Origin: Candidatus Woykebacteria bacterium RBG_13_40_15
GTDB lineage: Bacteria > Patescibacteria > Microgenomatia > Woykebacterales > RBG-16-39-9b
DNA: 64,000 nt
Reading direction: 5' to 3'
NCBI GenBank assembly: GCA_001816655.1
Contig: MHCP01000028.1
Span: 35,836 to 99,835, forward strand
Below the pieces are notes generated by a model. The model was given only the letters and a program-made list of their open reading frames with translations. It was not told the origin of the DNA and made no database searches. The translations under genes were made by a program, and so were the position numbers. Of the stretch, positions 30,928-39,014 are shown piece by piece (the stretch's first letter is position 1; the number at the start of each line of letters is the position of its first letter).

Positions 30928-31663
30928 CTTTTGCTTCCTCGGCTACTTTCTTTACTTCTGCAACCTTTTCTTTCTTTTCGTGAAGGCTTCTGCCCTCTTT
31001 ATAAAAGAGGGCGATTGTTTTAACAAGCAAAGAAACCGACTTTACAGAATCATCATTAGCGGCAACGGGATAATTTACCTTTGTCGGATCCCCATTTGTA
31101 TCGACCAAAGCAACGATTGGAATACCCATTTTATTTGCCTCACGAACCGCATTATCTTCTCTCTTGGCATCAATAATAAAAAGGCAATCTGGAAGACGGT
31201 CCAAGCTCCTTATACCACCTAAAACTCGTATTAATTTGTCAATTTCCCGCTGCATAAGAAGCTGCTCTTTTTTTGTGTAGCGTCCCTCTGCAGTTTTTAA
31301 CTCTTCCTCTAGATTTCCTAGTTTTTCGATTGTTTTTTTAACAGAATCAAAATTGGTTAAAAGCCCACCAAACCAACGCTCCGTAAGAAACATTGCACCA
31401 GCTTCTTTTGCAGCCCCTTCTACAATCTCAGAAAGCTGCCTTTTGGTCGAAAGAAATAAAACAACGCCGCCACGACTTGCTACTTCTTTTATAAATTCTG
31501 CCGCCCTCTCTAGTTGCTTTTCAGTTTTTTCTAAATCAATAATGTGGATACCAGATTGCTGGCCAAAAATATATGGACTCATTTTTGGATTCCATCTTTT
31601 CGATTGATGGCCGAAATGAGCACCAGAATCAAGTAATTCTTCCATTGAAGGTAACTTTGCCAT
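30923..31663 (-). CDS. rpsB: 30S ribosomal protein uS2
   Basis: uS2 of the small subunit. N-terminus MAKLPSMEELLDSGAHFGHQ with the conserved HFGHQ, then RWNPKMSPYIFG (about residues 23-34), a coiled-coil insert, DCLFIIDAKREDNAVREANK (about 156-175) and VDTNGDPTKVNYPVAANDDS. About 246 residues. Start is ATG 31663; an in-frame TTG at 31675 is less likely. First gene of rpsB-tsf-frr-rseP-proS-GNAT-DHFR-like. Confidence 0.96.
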   Translation of the reverse strand: MAKLPSMEELLDSGAHFGHQSKRWNPKMSPYIFGQQSGIHIIDLEKTEKQLERAAEFIKEVASRGGVVLFLSTKRQLSEIVEGAAKEAGAMFLTERWFGGLLTNFDSVKKTIEKLGNLEEELKTAEGRYTKKEQLLMQREIDKLIRVLGGIRSLDRLPDCLFIIDAKREDNAVREANKMGIPIVALVDTNGDPTKVNYPVAANDDSVKSVSLLVKTIALFYKEGRSLHEKKEKVAEVKKVAEEAKV

Positions 31664-31706
31664 AATGACTCGCACAATGATAGCAAAATTGTATACAAAA
31701 GCGCAA

Positions 31707-31735
31707 GGGTCACTTCATACAAGACGAAGTGACCC
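31707..31735 (-). terminator. Hairpin after the GC-rich orphan at 31740
   Basis: Perfect GGGTCACTTC/GAAGTGACCC stem with a 9-nt loop, 5 bases past the stop. A T-tract (CTTTTG) follows a few bases later on the minus strand. Confidence 0.6.
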
Positions 31736-31739
31736 GGCC

Positions 31740-32060
31740 TTACGTTGTGTTCTCCTCCTCCTTCAGCTTATCACACACCTCCTTCCAATCTATAACGTCC
31801 CCGAATCTGGCAACGATCTGAGCAGCAGGAACTAGTAGGGAAACTGAGTGATCGTCGTCTGAAACCCTAAACTTCCAGAAAGTGCCTTTAGGGTTTATAG
31901 TCCGCCCCACGTCTATTATGGTAAAGCCTTGGTCCTTAAACGCCAGTAGAACACTTAGCTTAATTGTTTTACGCTTATTGGGCAGCTTTATTGGTGGTGG
32001 GGCACTCTTTTGTTTCCCTCTCCGGACAGGACCTGACTTGGTAGTTTTTTTTCTTACCAC
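31740..32060 (-). CDS. Hypothetical basic protein, GC-rich orphan
   Basis: No family recognised. About 106 residues: a Lys/Arg/Pro-rich flexible N-terminus (RKKTTKSGPVRRGKQKSAPP) followed by a compact alpha/beta domain (SVLLAFKDQGFTIIDVGR ... FRVSDDDHSVSLLVPA) and an acidic tail. I place the start at GTG 32060, which follows the ribosome site AAGGGGAGAGG; a longer frame begins with TTG at 32096. Could bind nucleic acid through the basic tail; this is a guess from composition. Confidence 0.66.
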   Translation of the reverse strand: MVRKKTTKSGPVRRGKQKSAPPPIKLPNKRKTIKLSVLLAFKDQGFTIIDVGRTINPKGTFWKFRVSDDDHSVSLLVPAAQIVARFGDVIDWKEVCDKLKEEENTT

Positions 32061-32219
32061 TAACCTCTCCCCTTGCTCTATTGTTAACGAAAACAAGTCG
32101 TTTTATGTCTCATTTTTGATATTGACACACCGATGTTATTTTTGAGAAGTAGGTAAATTTGATTGAGGAGTAAGTAAAAACTAAAAACACTTATTATTGC
32201 GGATATAAGTTAATTAAAC

Positions 32220-33692
32220 TTATAGCTCGCGCGGGCCATCATAATACTTCCAAAGAAGTGGATGGGCTTTTTCCGCGAGTTTAAACGCTTTTAGAATTGG
32301 CCGTTGGATACGATAGTGAGCACCGGCTCGCGTCCGAAGCCTAAATAAGTGATATGCTTCACGAAGATTAAACTCTACCAACATTGGACGTATATGAGCA
32401 CGAGTTAAAAGGTAATGCGCTGAGAAAGGAAATTTTTTCTCTATTTTATGATATGCAGCATCAACTTTTTTAATAACCTCTCTAAAACGTTCTTCCCATC
32501 CCATTTCTCCAAATAAATCAGGAATTACGTAACCATAGTCTACAGACGGTGATTTCGTTAGGTAACTTTGTATCCTATGTCTCTTGTATTCCCGGACAGT
32601 TCCGTAGTCAAAATCAAATTCAAAAAGATAGTAGGTTGCAAATTCTAGATCGCGAATAGTGGGATCATGATATTTTTTTCCGGAAAGCGCTTTCTTGATT
32701 ATTCTTTCTTTTTGCGTCTTTGATAACCTCCTTACTTTATTCTTTATTGATTCGTAACTTGCTTTTGAGTCAGCGTAAAGAAACGCTGATACAAATCTAT
32801 CTTCTGCATCTTTGTCATAAGATAATAATTTAACAGCGGTTTCACTGCCCTTGATGACTAATTTTGGAGTGCTGAAACTTTTTGCTAGTTTTTCCCGAGT
32901 TTTGTCAACCTCGGACAAATAAGGGTTGTGGTCGGCGAATCTTACCAAGGTTGGAGTAATTTGGATAGCTTGTTTTTTTAGTATTTTACCTACTTCGATT
33001 GCCTCTTCGTAAGGAGAAGAAAGCAACTTTCTAAGCATATGTTCCATCGTTCGGGCATTTGCAGTCACACCAACATTCGATAATCTCCCTGTGGTATGTA
33101 AAAATCTTGCATTGTCAGTAACTATTTTTTTAAGTCTTGCTAAATATCCTTTGTCAGTTTCGTTAGGTTTCATTTTGCGTTCTGGAAATTTTTTAAGCGA
33201 TTCTTCGCTTTTTATATATTCGAGTCCAGCTCCGACAAATTTTTCATAAGATTCAAAAAGCATATTTTGCGTCTCGCGATACAATTTGAGTAACTTTTTG
33301 TCTTTTTTGATATCTTTAGGGGTGTAGAAGTATCCAGGAGCGATTACTTGATATCGGGCTGACTGTTCCGTAAAAGAAGCTAGGCGATTATCGGTAACTT
33401 CATCAACTACAAGTGATGAAATACCCTCGCAAGCCAGATGATGAATCGCATGTTCAGCGACTGAGGAATGTCCATAACCTTCTACAGAGGCTACCCACCT
33501 CTCATGAAAGTTGGCCGCTCCTTCTTCAGTCACTTCTTTTGCCATTTCATCAAAAGGGTTTGGAGACCTAGAGGTTCTTGCAAAAACGACTGCAATTTCC
33601 TCTTCTGTCAGTAATTCGTTTTTTGTCAGCCCTAAATCTTTTTTAATCTGGCCTGTCACGCCCATTGGGTAAATTCTTCTTTTGTATTTCAT
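32220..33692 (-). CDS. thyX: Flavin-dependent thymidylate synthase, two-domain form
   Basis: Makes dTMP from dUMP with FAD. 490 residues, about twice a normal ThyX (~230), with two ThyX-like halves. In the N-terminal half the motif reads DNRLASFTEQSARY (about residues 93-106), so the RHR triad has decayed. The C-terminal half has a proper KRHRIQSYLTKSPSVDYGY (about 385-403) and NLREAYHLFRLRTRAGAHYR (about 447-466). The N-half probably shapes the tetramer-like active site while the C-half supplies nucleotide and flavin contacts. Follows three Dcd/Dut-fold genes that would supply dUMP. Confidence 0.9.
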   Translation of the reverse strand: MKYKRRIYPMGVTGQIKKDLGLTKNELLTEEEIAVVFARTSRSPNPFDEMAKEVTEEGAANFHERWVASVEGYGHSSVAEHAIHHLACEGISSLVVDEVTDNRLASFTEQSARYQVIAPGYFYTPKDIKKDKKLLKLYRETQNMLFESYEKFVGAGLEYIKSEESLKKFPERKMKPNETDKGYLARLKKIVTDNARFLHTTGRLSNVGVTANARTMEHMLRKLLSSPYEEAIEVGKILKKQAIQITPTLVRFADHNPYLSEVDKTREKLAKSFSTPKLVIKGSETAVKLLSYDKDAEDRFVSAFLYADSKASYESIKNKVRRLSKTQKERIIKKALSGKKYHDPTIRDLEFATYYLFEFDFDYGTVREYKRHRIQSYLTKSPSVDYGYVIPDLFGEMGWEERFREVIKKVDAAYHKIEKKFPFSAHYLLTRAHIRPMLVEFNLREAYHLFRLRTRAGAHYRIQRPILKAFKLAEKAHPLLWKYYDGPREL

Positions 33693-33752
33693 ATGCCTCC
33701 ATTCACATTGGGTCAGAAAATTTTTAAAAACGAGCTTGAGCAGTTAGAAGAA

Positions 33753-34295
33753 TCAGACTTGTTTTTCTTCCTTCTCCGTTGTCACCCGACCGCCTTGCCA
33801 CTGACCGCGGTACATCGAACCTTTACCAGCTACTTCCCAAAATATAATGTGTAGTATTCTAGCTCCAAGTTCCACAGTAAAATCCGCATTTCCCATATTT
33901 TTTAGGCCCACATTCAAGGGGCCTTTGTAACCTGGGGCAATTTGAGTGGTCAGAAGCCATACACCCGAACGCAGAAGTGTTGATCTTGGATGCATTGTAG
34001 CAACTAAGTAATCCGGAAGGTTAACATTTTCCACTGTCTGAACCAAATAAAATTCACCAGGTTTAACTGTAAAAGAAGTTTTCTTTTTCGGATCATATTT
34101 TGCAACGGAAGTGTGACTGACTGTTTTTCTTTTTTCTTCGCCGAGAAAAGTCTCTCCCTCTATTTTGAAAATTTCACCAAGCCGAAGATCCAAACCGGCA
34201 CCCTCAGGATTTTCTAAATCCCGCTGCCCCAAATCCTCGACAAGATGGGTTTTTTTAATTAACTTTTTAATTTTGTCTACACCTAATGCTCCCAT
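33753..34295 (-). CDS. Dcd/Dut-fold nucleotide hydrolase, paralogue 3
   Basis: dUTPase/dCTP-deaminase beta fold: GAGLDLRLGEIFKI (about residues 32-45), MHPRSTLLRSGVWLLTTQIA (about 100-119), GYKGPLNVGLKNMGN (about 121-135) and a C-terminal YRGQWQGGRV (about 161-170) closing over the active site. Where Dcd has its catalytic Glu (xLEFxN) this protein has VGLKN, so cytosine deamination is unlikely and a dUTPase role is more plausible. Separated from paralogue 2 by a repeat B copy; 60 bp upstream of thyX. Confidence 0.82.
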   Translation of the reverse strand: MGALGVDKIKKLIKKTHLVEDLGQRDLENPEGAGLDLRLGEIFKIEGETFLGEEKRKTVSHTSVAKYDPKKKTSFTVKPGEFYLVQTVENVNLPDYLVATMHPRSTLLRSGVWLLTTQIAPGYKGPLNVGLKNMGNADFTVELGARILHIIFWEVAGKGSMYRGQWQGGRVTTEKEEKQV

Positions 34296-34307
34296 ATTTT
34301 TAATTCG

Positions 34308-34390
34308 TAGCCCACTTAAGTGGTCGCAGTATCCAAGAGTACCTAAATAATCAAGGATTATCGAAGATTATTTTGTTACGTAGGATACTA
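34308..34390. repeat. Structured repeat family B, copy 2
   Basis: TAGCCCACTTAAGTGGTCGCAG followed by outer stem AGTATCC/GGATACT and inner stem AAATAATC/GATTATTT. The outer stem differs in sequence from the other copies but keeps full pairing. Confidence 0.8.
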
Positions 34391-34411
34391 TCAACCAACA
34401 CCTAAAGCCAT

Positions 34412-34897
34412 TTATGTAGATCCTTCCAGTTTACTTGGTTCTGGTTTTGTATGATCATACCTTGATCTGTAACCTTCAACAGGACTGTCCACTTCTTCGA
34501 ACAAAAGCTGGCAAATTGCCAATCCCGAACGCAAAAGAACCGGCTTTTTCGAGAGATTTTTCATAGTTAAAATCGGCTTTCCTGAGTAGTTTGGTGGAAG
34601 CAGGTCGGCGTCAAAGGTAACTAAAATTCCAAGCCTGGCAAAACTCGAACGAGGAATAATCCTTGCCACCAAGTTGGAGGGCAGGGTGATTGTCTCGATT
34701 GGATTAGCGAGTAAAAATTCATCAAGTGAAAGGTGATAGTCTTGCAAATTTATTTCTTTTCCGCTGTCGGGATTGAGCGCTTGGTTGCCAAGACGAAGAT
34801 CCACACTGACAGCCCCAACTTGAGATTCGTCGTACGGATCGATTTTTATTTCCCCTTCCTTTACATATTTTTTAATAGTTTCTCCAGAAAGTACCAT
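34412..34897 (-). CDS. Dcd/Dut-fold nucleotide hydrolase, paralogue 2
   Basis: 161-residue member of the Dcd/Dut superfamily: GAVSVDLRLGNQAL (about residues 28-41), RIIPRSSFARLGILVTFDAD (about 79-98), NYSGKPILTMKNLSKKPVLL (about 102-121) and LAICQLLFEEVDSPVEGYRS. The position of the Dcd catalytic Glu is Thr (ILTMKN), suggesting dUTPase-like or regulatory function. Starts 5 bp after paralogue 1 on the same strand. Confidence 0.82.
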   Translation of the reverse strand: MVLSGETIKKYVKEGEIKIDPYDESQVGAVSVDLRLGNQALNPDSGKEINLQDYHLSLDEFLLANPIETITLPSNLVARIIPRSSFARLGILVTFDADLLPPNYSGKPILTMKNLSKKPVLLRSGLAICQLLFEEVDSPVEGYRSRYDHTKPEPSKLEGST

Positions 34898-34902
34898 TAA
34901 AA

Positions 34903-35496
34903 TTACTCCTTTTTTCGACTTTTACTTGTAAACTCCTGAAAAAGTCTCGATGAATCTGGCGCTTTTTGTCCGGCGTACTTAGAACTTTTTCTTTGCGTAT
35001 AGGAAATATCGACTGGGGAAGAAAGCGTTTCAAAAGTAAAAGAGCAAATTTTCATACCCGGATACAAAGCAACTGGCATTACTCCAATATTTCCAAGCTC
35101 CATTACCGGTTTCCCGATCCAGCCAGGATCAAATCTAGCAGCTGTAGAATGAACTATAATTCCAAGACGGCCCAAGGAGCTTCTTCCTTCTAGGCGTGCT
35201 AGGACATCGTTTGCAAGTTCCAATTCCTCAACGGTTGTGGCCAAAACAAATTCTCCTGGCCTCATAATAAACTGTTCATTATCTGGGATTTTGATTTCTT
35301 TCATTACTTCGCTCGAAAGGTTGGGGTCTTTCGGATCAATATAGGGATATCTTGAATGGTCAAAAAGTCTAAAAGTGTTGCCTAGATAAAAATCTATTGT
35401 GCAGGGCCCAAGTTGTTTTGCTAAATCTGGTTTTGGTTTAATTTTTATTTTTCCGCTTTTTAAGTATTTGCGTATGTCTTGGTCTGACAAAATCAT
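34903..35496 (-). CDS. dcd: dCTP deaminase
   Basis: Best conserved of the three paralogues: GPCTIDFYLGNTFRLFD (about residues 30-46), EGRSSLGRLGIIVHSTAARF (about 102-121), DPGWIGKPVMELGNIG (about 122-137, keeping the catalytic Glu in MEL), PGMKICSFTFETLSSPV and C-terminal RKSSKYAGQ. 197 residues, normal for Dcd. Converts dCTP to dUTP (or dUMP if bifunctional as in some archaea). Heads the cluster dcd-paralogue2-paralogue3-thyX, a compact dTMP supply route. Confidence 0.93.
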   Translation of the reverse strand: MILSDQDIRKYLKSGKIKIKPKPDLAKQLGPCTIDFYLGNTFRLFDHSRYPYIDPKDPNLSSEVMKEIKIPDNEQFIMRPGEFVLATTVEELELANDVLARLEGRSSLGRLGIIVHSTAARFDPGWIGKPVMELGNIGVMPVALYPGMKICSFTFETLSSPVDISYTQRKSSKYAGQKAPDSSRLFQEFTSKSRKKE

Positions 35497-35581
35497 AAAA
35501 GCCCTCTTTGTGGATTTAGAATAGCACTAGTGTGGAAACTTGACAATCCCTGAAAAAGAAGATTTTTAAGTGGCTCTTGGG

Positions 35582-35639
35582 GTACAAAAAACTCTCCCAA
35601 ACCATCCTTCGAAAATAAGAAGGATGACTTAAGAGAGGA
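35582..35639 (-). terminator. Rho-independent terminator of the candidate ncRNA
   Basis: On the minus strand, arms CATCCTTC/GAAGGATG extended by CTCTCTTAAGT/GTTTGGGAGAG (about 18 paired positions with G-U), followed by TTTTTT. One of the strongest terminators in the window. Confidence 0.85.
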
Positions 35640-36160
35640 CCCGAGACGTCGCATTGTCAACATGAACGCCTCGGGCTTGATCCCTCTCCGTTGGGTCTGC
35701 ATCATTGGTCTAGGGGCCGCTATAAAAAAGCTGCGTGCCGACGTATCAACGCGCAATCGTCCTTAGAAAGGACATTTGCCCCCGACTCAAGTTCCCAATC
35801 AGCCACCACTACCGACTATACCTCCATGCGTCAGCAGCGGCTAAGGATATAGACTGGGAACACTAGCAGGGCGGGTCTCTTCCGATCTTCTTCTCCAAGA
35901 TCGCCTCCTTCTTACGTTGCAGAAAAGGACACCCTCCGGTAAACATCAGTCGCTGTCGGTCCTACCAGGGATCTTAACTTTCCGGATTATCGTTTCTTCC
36001 CTTGACTCTCGGACGAGCCTTTCTCCAAGCGCGGGGCGCCCATTAGGAGTGGAAGTGCCCTCTCCGGACTACTTACGGACCGTTCAGCTCCCTCAAAACT
36101 ATCTCATCAAACTCCGCTTTGTGACACAGTCTTGAGGGATACGAAGGGTATAAAATAATC
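35586..36160 (-). ncRNA. Candidate large structured RNA of unknown class
   Basis: Minus-strand unit of about 575 nt between a TATAAT box (36173-36168) and a strong terminator, with no long open frame. Reading the minus strand: stem TCCCTCAAGAC/GTTTTGAGGGA near the 5' end; CGATCTT-GGAGAAG-AAGATCG; a long arm GTTCCCAGTC ... TTGGGAAC enclosing TTAGCCGC/GTGGCTGA and CTGAC/GTCGG; GTCCTT-TCT-AAGGAC; and CCGAGGCGT/ACGTCTCGG near the 3' end. I looked for tmRNA, RNase P and SRP signatures and did not find them. A 27-codon frame (from MFTGGCPFLQ) lies inside but would cross the helices. GC-rich like the orphan cassettes. Confidence 0.5.
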
Positions 36161-36167
36161 TTAAACC

Positions 36168-36173
36168 ATTATA
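36168..36173 (-). promoter_or_regulatory. -10 box upstream of the candidate ncRNA
   Basis: TATAAT on the minus strand. The expected -35 position reads ACCAAA, so the promoter call rests on the -10 alone. Confidence 0.35.
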
Positions 36174-36220
36174 TAACACTAATGCAAGTTTTTGGTTGTA
36201 AGGTACCCTTTTTACGGAAA

Positions 36221-36390
36221 TTATTATACACGCTATTATGTAGCTGGCGTCTTAAAACTTGCAAAAATGTGAGAGAAACGGAAACTGACCGAAGAGAATT
36301 TCCGAGGCTCCCGAAACATTTTTGTTTAGTTTTACAGCCAGCGAAGTTTAGCGGAAGTTTTGGTACCACCTTTCCAAAAAGGTGGTAATA
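36221..36390 (+). repeat. Dispersed structured repeat A, copy 2
   Basis: TAGCTGGCGTCTTAAAACTT onwards matches copy 1 closely. The stem tip changes from ATAC/GTAT to ATGT/ACAT with pairing kept. Ends with the same GCGAAGTTTAGCGGAAGTTT and the TACCACC/GGTGGTA hairpin. Confidence 0.85.
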
Positions 36391-36570
36391 AAGATTTTAA
36401 ACACTCGGCAATCTATAGATTTTCACACGCTGGATAGTCCAGGTGTATGCTTCCTCAATTTCAAAATACTTCGATATTTATTGAATCAAAAACAACCCCT
36501 CGCTTGTTGCAAATTTTAGAAATTTATGCTAAAAAAGGAGCGACTGGCCAGGGCTGAAAAGGAGGCAGCC

Positions 36571-36843
36571 ATGGTTACTATGTGCAAGGTGCCGACTGGC
36601 ACCGAAGACACACTTCTTGCGGGACTGGGAGAGCTGGGAAAGGAGGTCGAGATAGCGGTCGCTACAGGAAGGCTAAACACAGAGAAGGGTATCACTGACG
36701 CCCTACGGGATGGCACAGTGCCAATAGCCGTAAGGCACCGAGTAGACGGCGTTCTTCCTCCGGAAAAGGCAGAGGCAATCAGAGCCTGGAGGAAGGAAGT
36801 CGAAGCAAGACTTCTTGGAGGAATTGGGATTGAGCGACCATAA
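36571..36843 (+). CDS. Hypothetical 90-residue protein, GC-rich orphan
   Basis: No family recognised. Start fixed at ATG 36571 by AAAAGGAGGCAGCC; an upstream in-frame ATG at 36526 lies before the ribosome site and is unlikely. Soluble, Ala/Glu/Val-rich, mixed helix and strand (LLAGLGELGKEVEIAVATGR). GC-rich codons. A perfect 12-bp hairpin follows the stop. Confidence 0.68.
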   Translation: MVTMCKVPTGTEDTLLAGLGELGKEVEIAVATGRLNTEKGITDALRDGTVPIAVRHRVDGVLPPEKAEAIRAWRKEVEARLLGGIGIERP

Positions 36844-36863
36844 CACACCTGGCCAGTTCAAGT

Positions 36864-36908
36864 AGCGGCCTTGCTTCGCATGGAATGCGCAAACGGAGCA
36901 GGGCCGCT
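36864..36908 (+). terminator. Hairpin after the 90-residue orphan
   Basis: AGCGGCCTTGCT pairs over 12 positions (one G-U) with AGCAGGGCCGCT, with inner GCAT/ATGC. The following bases are AT-rich (CAACTATTTAC) but not a U-run. Confidence 0.5.
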
Positions 36909-36923
36909 CAACTATTTACAAGA

Positions 36924-38894
36924 TTAATTCGTTGTTGGAATAGTCCAACTGGCCCATTTACATTTTGGATAACTCGAACAGCCGTAGAAAATTCTTCCTT
37001 TTCTCGTCTTTCGAACTACTATATCAGAACCGCATTTTGGACATTTCATCCCAAGTTTTTGCACCTCTTCTTCTTTTTTCTTCTGCTCCTCTGTCTCAAA
37101 CGGTTCTGTGTATTTGTGTTCAGGATATTTTTCACAGGCTAAAAATTTACCAAAACGGCCGTAGCGAATAACCATATTGTGGCCTTCCGGGCATTTTTTA
37201 TCTACTCTTTCAACCGCAATCTTCACTCTTTCCGCTCCTTCCGAAACGTCATTTAAGTGCGACGCAAAGGGTTCATAAAATTCACGTATTACAGGAACCC
37301 ATGGAATTTTCCCATCTGCGATTTGGTCAAGTTCATCCTCCATCTTGGCTGTAAATTCGACATTGATAATTTTTGGGAAATTTTTAACGAGAAAATCGCT
37401 CACAGCAATCCCAAGTGGAGTTGGCACAAGTTTGCGCTCTAAAAGCTCAATATAAAGTCTCTCTATAATTGTTGAAATAATCGGTGCGTAAGTACTTGGC
37501 CTCCCAATACCATCCTCTTCCAAGGCTTTTATTAAAGACGCTTCTGTGTAACGGGGCGGGGCTTCTGTAAAATGTTGGTTTGGAGTAAGCTTCAAAAGAT
37601 TTAGCTTTTCCCCTACCCCTAGAAGTGGAACCGGTACTTCTTCTTCTTTTTCGCCATAAACTTTTTGCCAGCCTGGAAATTTAACCTCTGAGCCAGAAGC
37701 TCTAAACAAATATTTTTTGGCGGAGATATCGAGTGAAACTTGATTGTAAGCGGCATCGGCCATCTGACAGGCCACAAATCTTTTCCAAATCAAGTCATAA
37801 AGTTTTTGATGGTCCTTCCCTAAGTTCTTAATTATTGATTCTTCACTACCCATGCCAACGTTAGTCGGTCGAACGGCCTCATGTGCTTCTTGCGCCACCT
37901 TACTTTTTGTTTTGTAGATTCTAGCTTGTGCAGGCAAAAATTTATCGCCGAAGTTTTTATTTATAAACTCCCTTGCGTTGTTAATTGCGCTAGCCGAAAT
38001 ATTGAAAGAATCTGTTCGGTGATATGTTATTAATCCTTCCTCGTAGAGATCTTGGGCTAGTTTCATGGTTTTCTTAGAGCTAAAGCCCAGATTATAAGAA
38101 GCACTCTGAGTCATTGTTGAGGTAGTAAAAGGCGGATAAGGACTCTTTTTAACTTCCTTTTGTTCCGCTTTTGAAACAATCCATTGGGTATCTTTGTTAT
38201 CCAAATCAGAGACAATTTCATCTCCCCTCTTCCCATTTTTTATTTCCGCTTTCTCACCATCAATTTTAATTAAACTTGCTTCAAATTCTTCTTTTTTTTG
38301 ACTTCGGAGTATTGCTTCAATGCTCCAGTATTCATCAGGTTTAAATGCTTCTATTTCCCGTTCGCGCTCAACAATCAAACGCAGTGCGATAGACTGCACT
38401 CTACCAGCGGATAGGCCTTTTTTCACTTTAAACCAAAGAAGTGGCGATAGTTTGTAGCCAACTAACCTGTCTAGAATACGGCGTGCCACTTGGGCGTCTA
38501 CGAGTTTTAAATCTATGCCCCTCGGGCTCTTCAGTGCCTCGAGAATGGCCTCTTTAGTTATTTCATGGAAAACAATACGCTTTGCTTTATTTTTCCCGTC
38601 TACTGCCATTTCATGAATGTGCCAAGCTATTGCCTCCCCTTCTCTATCTGGATCTGTTGCTAAAATAACCTCTTTTGCCTTTTTTGCCAGGTCTTTTAGG
38701 CGTTCAACTGTTTTTCTTTTGTCGCGCGGAATTACATAAGAAGGCTCAAAGTTTTTATCGATATCCACTCCAATTTTCGACTTAGGCAAATCTCTAACAT
38801 GGCCCATCGAAGCTTCAATCTTAAAGTCCTCTCCCAAAAAACGGGAGAGAGTTTTGGCTTTTGTTGGACTCTCAACAATAATTAATTTTTCCAT
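36924..38894 (-). CDS. topA: DNA topoisomerase I
   Basis: Type IA topoisomerase that relaxes negative supercoils. Toprim domain from IIVESPTKAKTLSRFL (about residues 5-20), with DPDREGEAIAWHIHEM (about 82-97); active-site Tyr in LITYHRTDSFNIS (about 289-301); gate domains; then C-terminal zinc-ribbon repeats (CPEGHNMVIRYGRFGKFLAC, about 579-598, and MKCPKCGSDIVVRKTRKGRI, about 622-641). 656 residues, shorter than E. coli because it has fewer zinc repeats. Confidence 0.96.
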   Translation of the reverse strand: MEKLIIVESPTKAKTLSRFLGEDFKIEASMGHVRDLPKSKIGVDIDKNFEPSYVIPRDKRKTVERLKDLAKKAKEVILATDPDREGEAIAWHIHEMAVDGKNKAKRIVFHEITKEAILEALKSPRGIDLKLVDAQVARRILDRLVGYKLSPLLWFKVKKGLSAGRVQSIALRLIVEREREIEAFKPDEYWSIEAILRSQKKEEFEASLIKIDGEKAEIKNGKRGDEIVSDLDNKDTQWIVSKAEQKEVKKSPYPPFTTSTMTQSASYNLGFSSKKTMKLAQDLYEEGLITYHRTDSFNISASAINNAREFINKNFGDKFLPAQARIYKTKSKVAQEAHEAVRPTNVGMGSEESIIKNLGKDHQKLYDLIWKRFVACQMADAAYNQVSLDISAKKYLFRASGSEVKFPGWQKVYGEKEEEVPVPLLGVGEKLNLLKLTPNQHFTEAPPRYTEASLIKALEEDGIGRPSTYAPIISTIIERLYIELLERKLVPTPLGIAVSDFLVKNFPKIINVEFTAKMEDELDQIADGKIPWVPVIREFYEPFASHLNDVSEGAERVKIAVERVDKKCPEGHNMVIRYGRFGKFLACEKYPEHKYTEPFETEEQKKKEEEVQKLGMKCPKCGSDIVVRKTRKGRIFYGCSSYPKCKWASWTIPTTN

Positions 38895-38958
38895 AAAAAC
38901 AGCTTATTGTAGTTAATCAGAAAACAAATGAGAAAGTCAAATGGGAAATGGCAAGGGC

Positions 38959-38994
38959 AGGACACCATCCAAGCTACTCCGTAGATGGTGTCCT
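38959..38994 (-). terminator. Hairpin after the 113-residue orphan
   Basis: Perfect 11-bp stem AGGACACCATC/GATGGTGTCCT with a 14-nt loop, about 20 bases past the stop. No long U-tract. Also lies upstream of topA. Confidence 0.5.
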
Positions 38995-39014
38995 TAAACC
39001 CTCTCCATTTGCTC

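Larger units (their letters stand above)
35497..36570. other. Long stretch without credible protein genes
   Basis: Holds, from left to right, a minus-strand terminator, a dense series of hairpins read as a candidate ncRNA, repeat A copy 2 and a short AT-rich segment before the next orphan gene. Small open frames here cross the terminator or the repeat and are not supported. Confidence 0.65.

Noticed and set aside
35493..35756. 87-codon minus-strand open frame
   Set aside because: It runs through the strong terminator hairpin and U-tract and has no ribosome site or plausible composition.
35586..36160. Candidate ncRNA as RNase P RNA, tmRNA or SRP RNA
   Set aside because: No GAGGAAAGTCC-type P4 element, no tRNA-like TTCGA arm or tag ending in Ala-Ala, and no GGAAGCAG-type SRP loop could be found on the minus strand. 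Left as unknown class.
36169..36388. Short frames over repeat A copy 2
   Set aside because: They translate a hairpin repeat that recurs in non-coding positions elsewhere.
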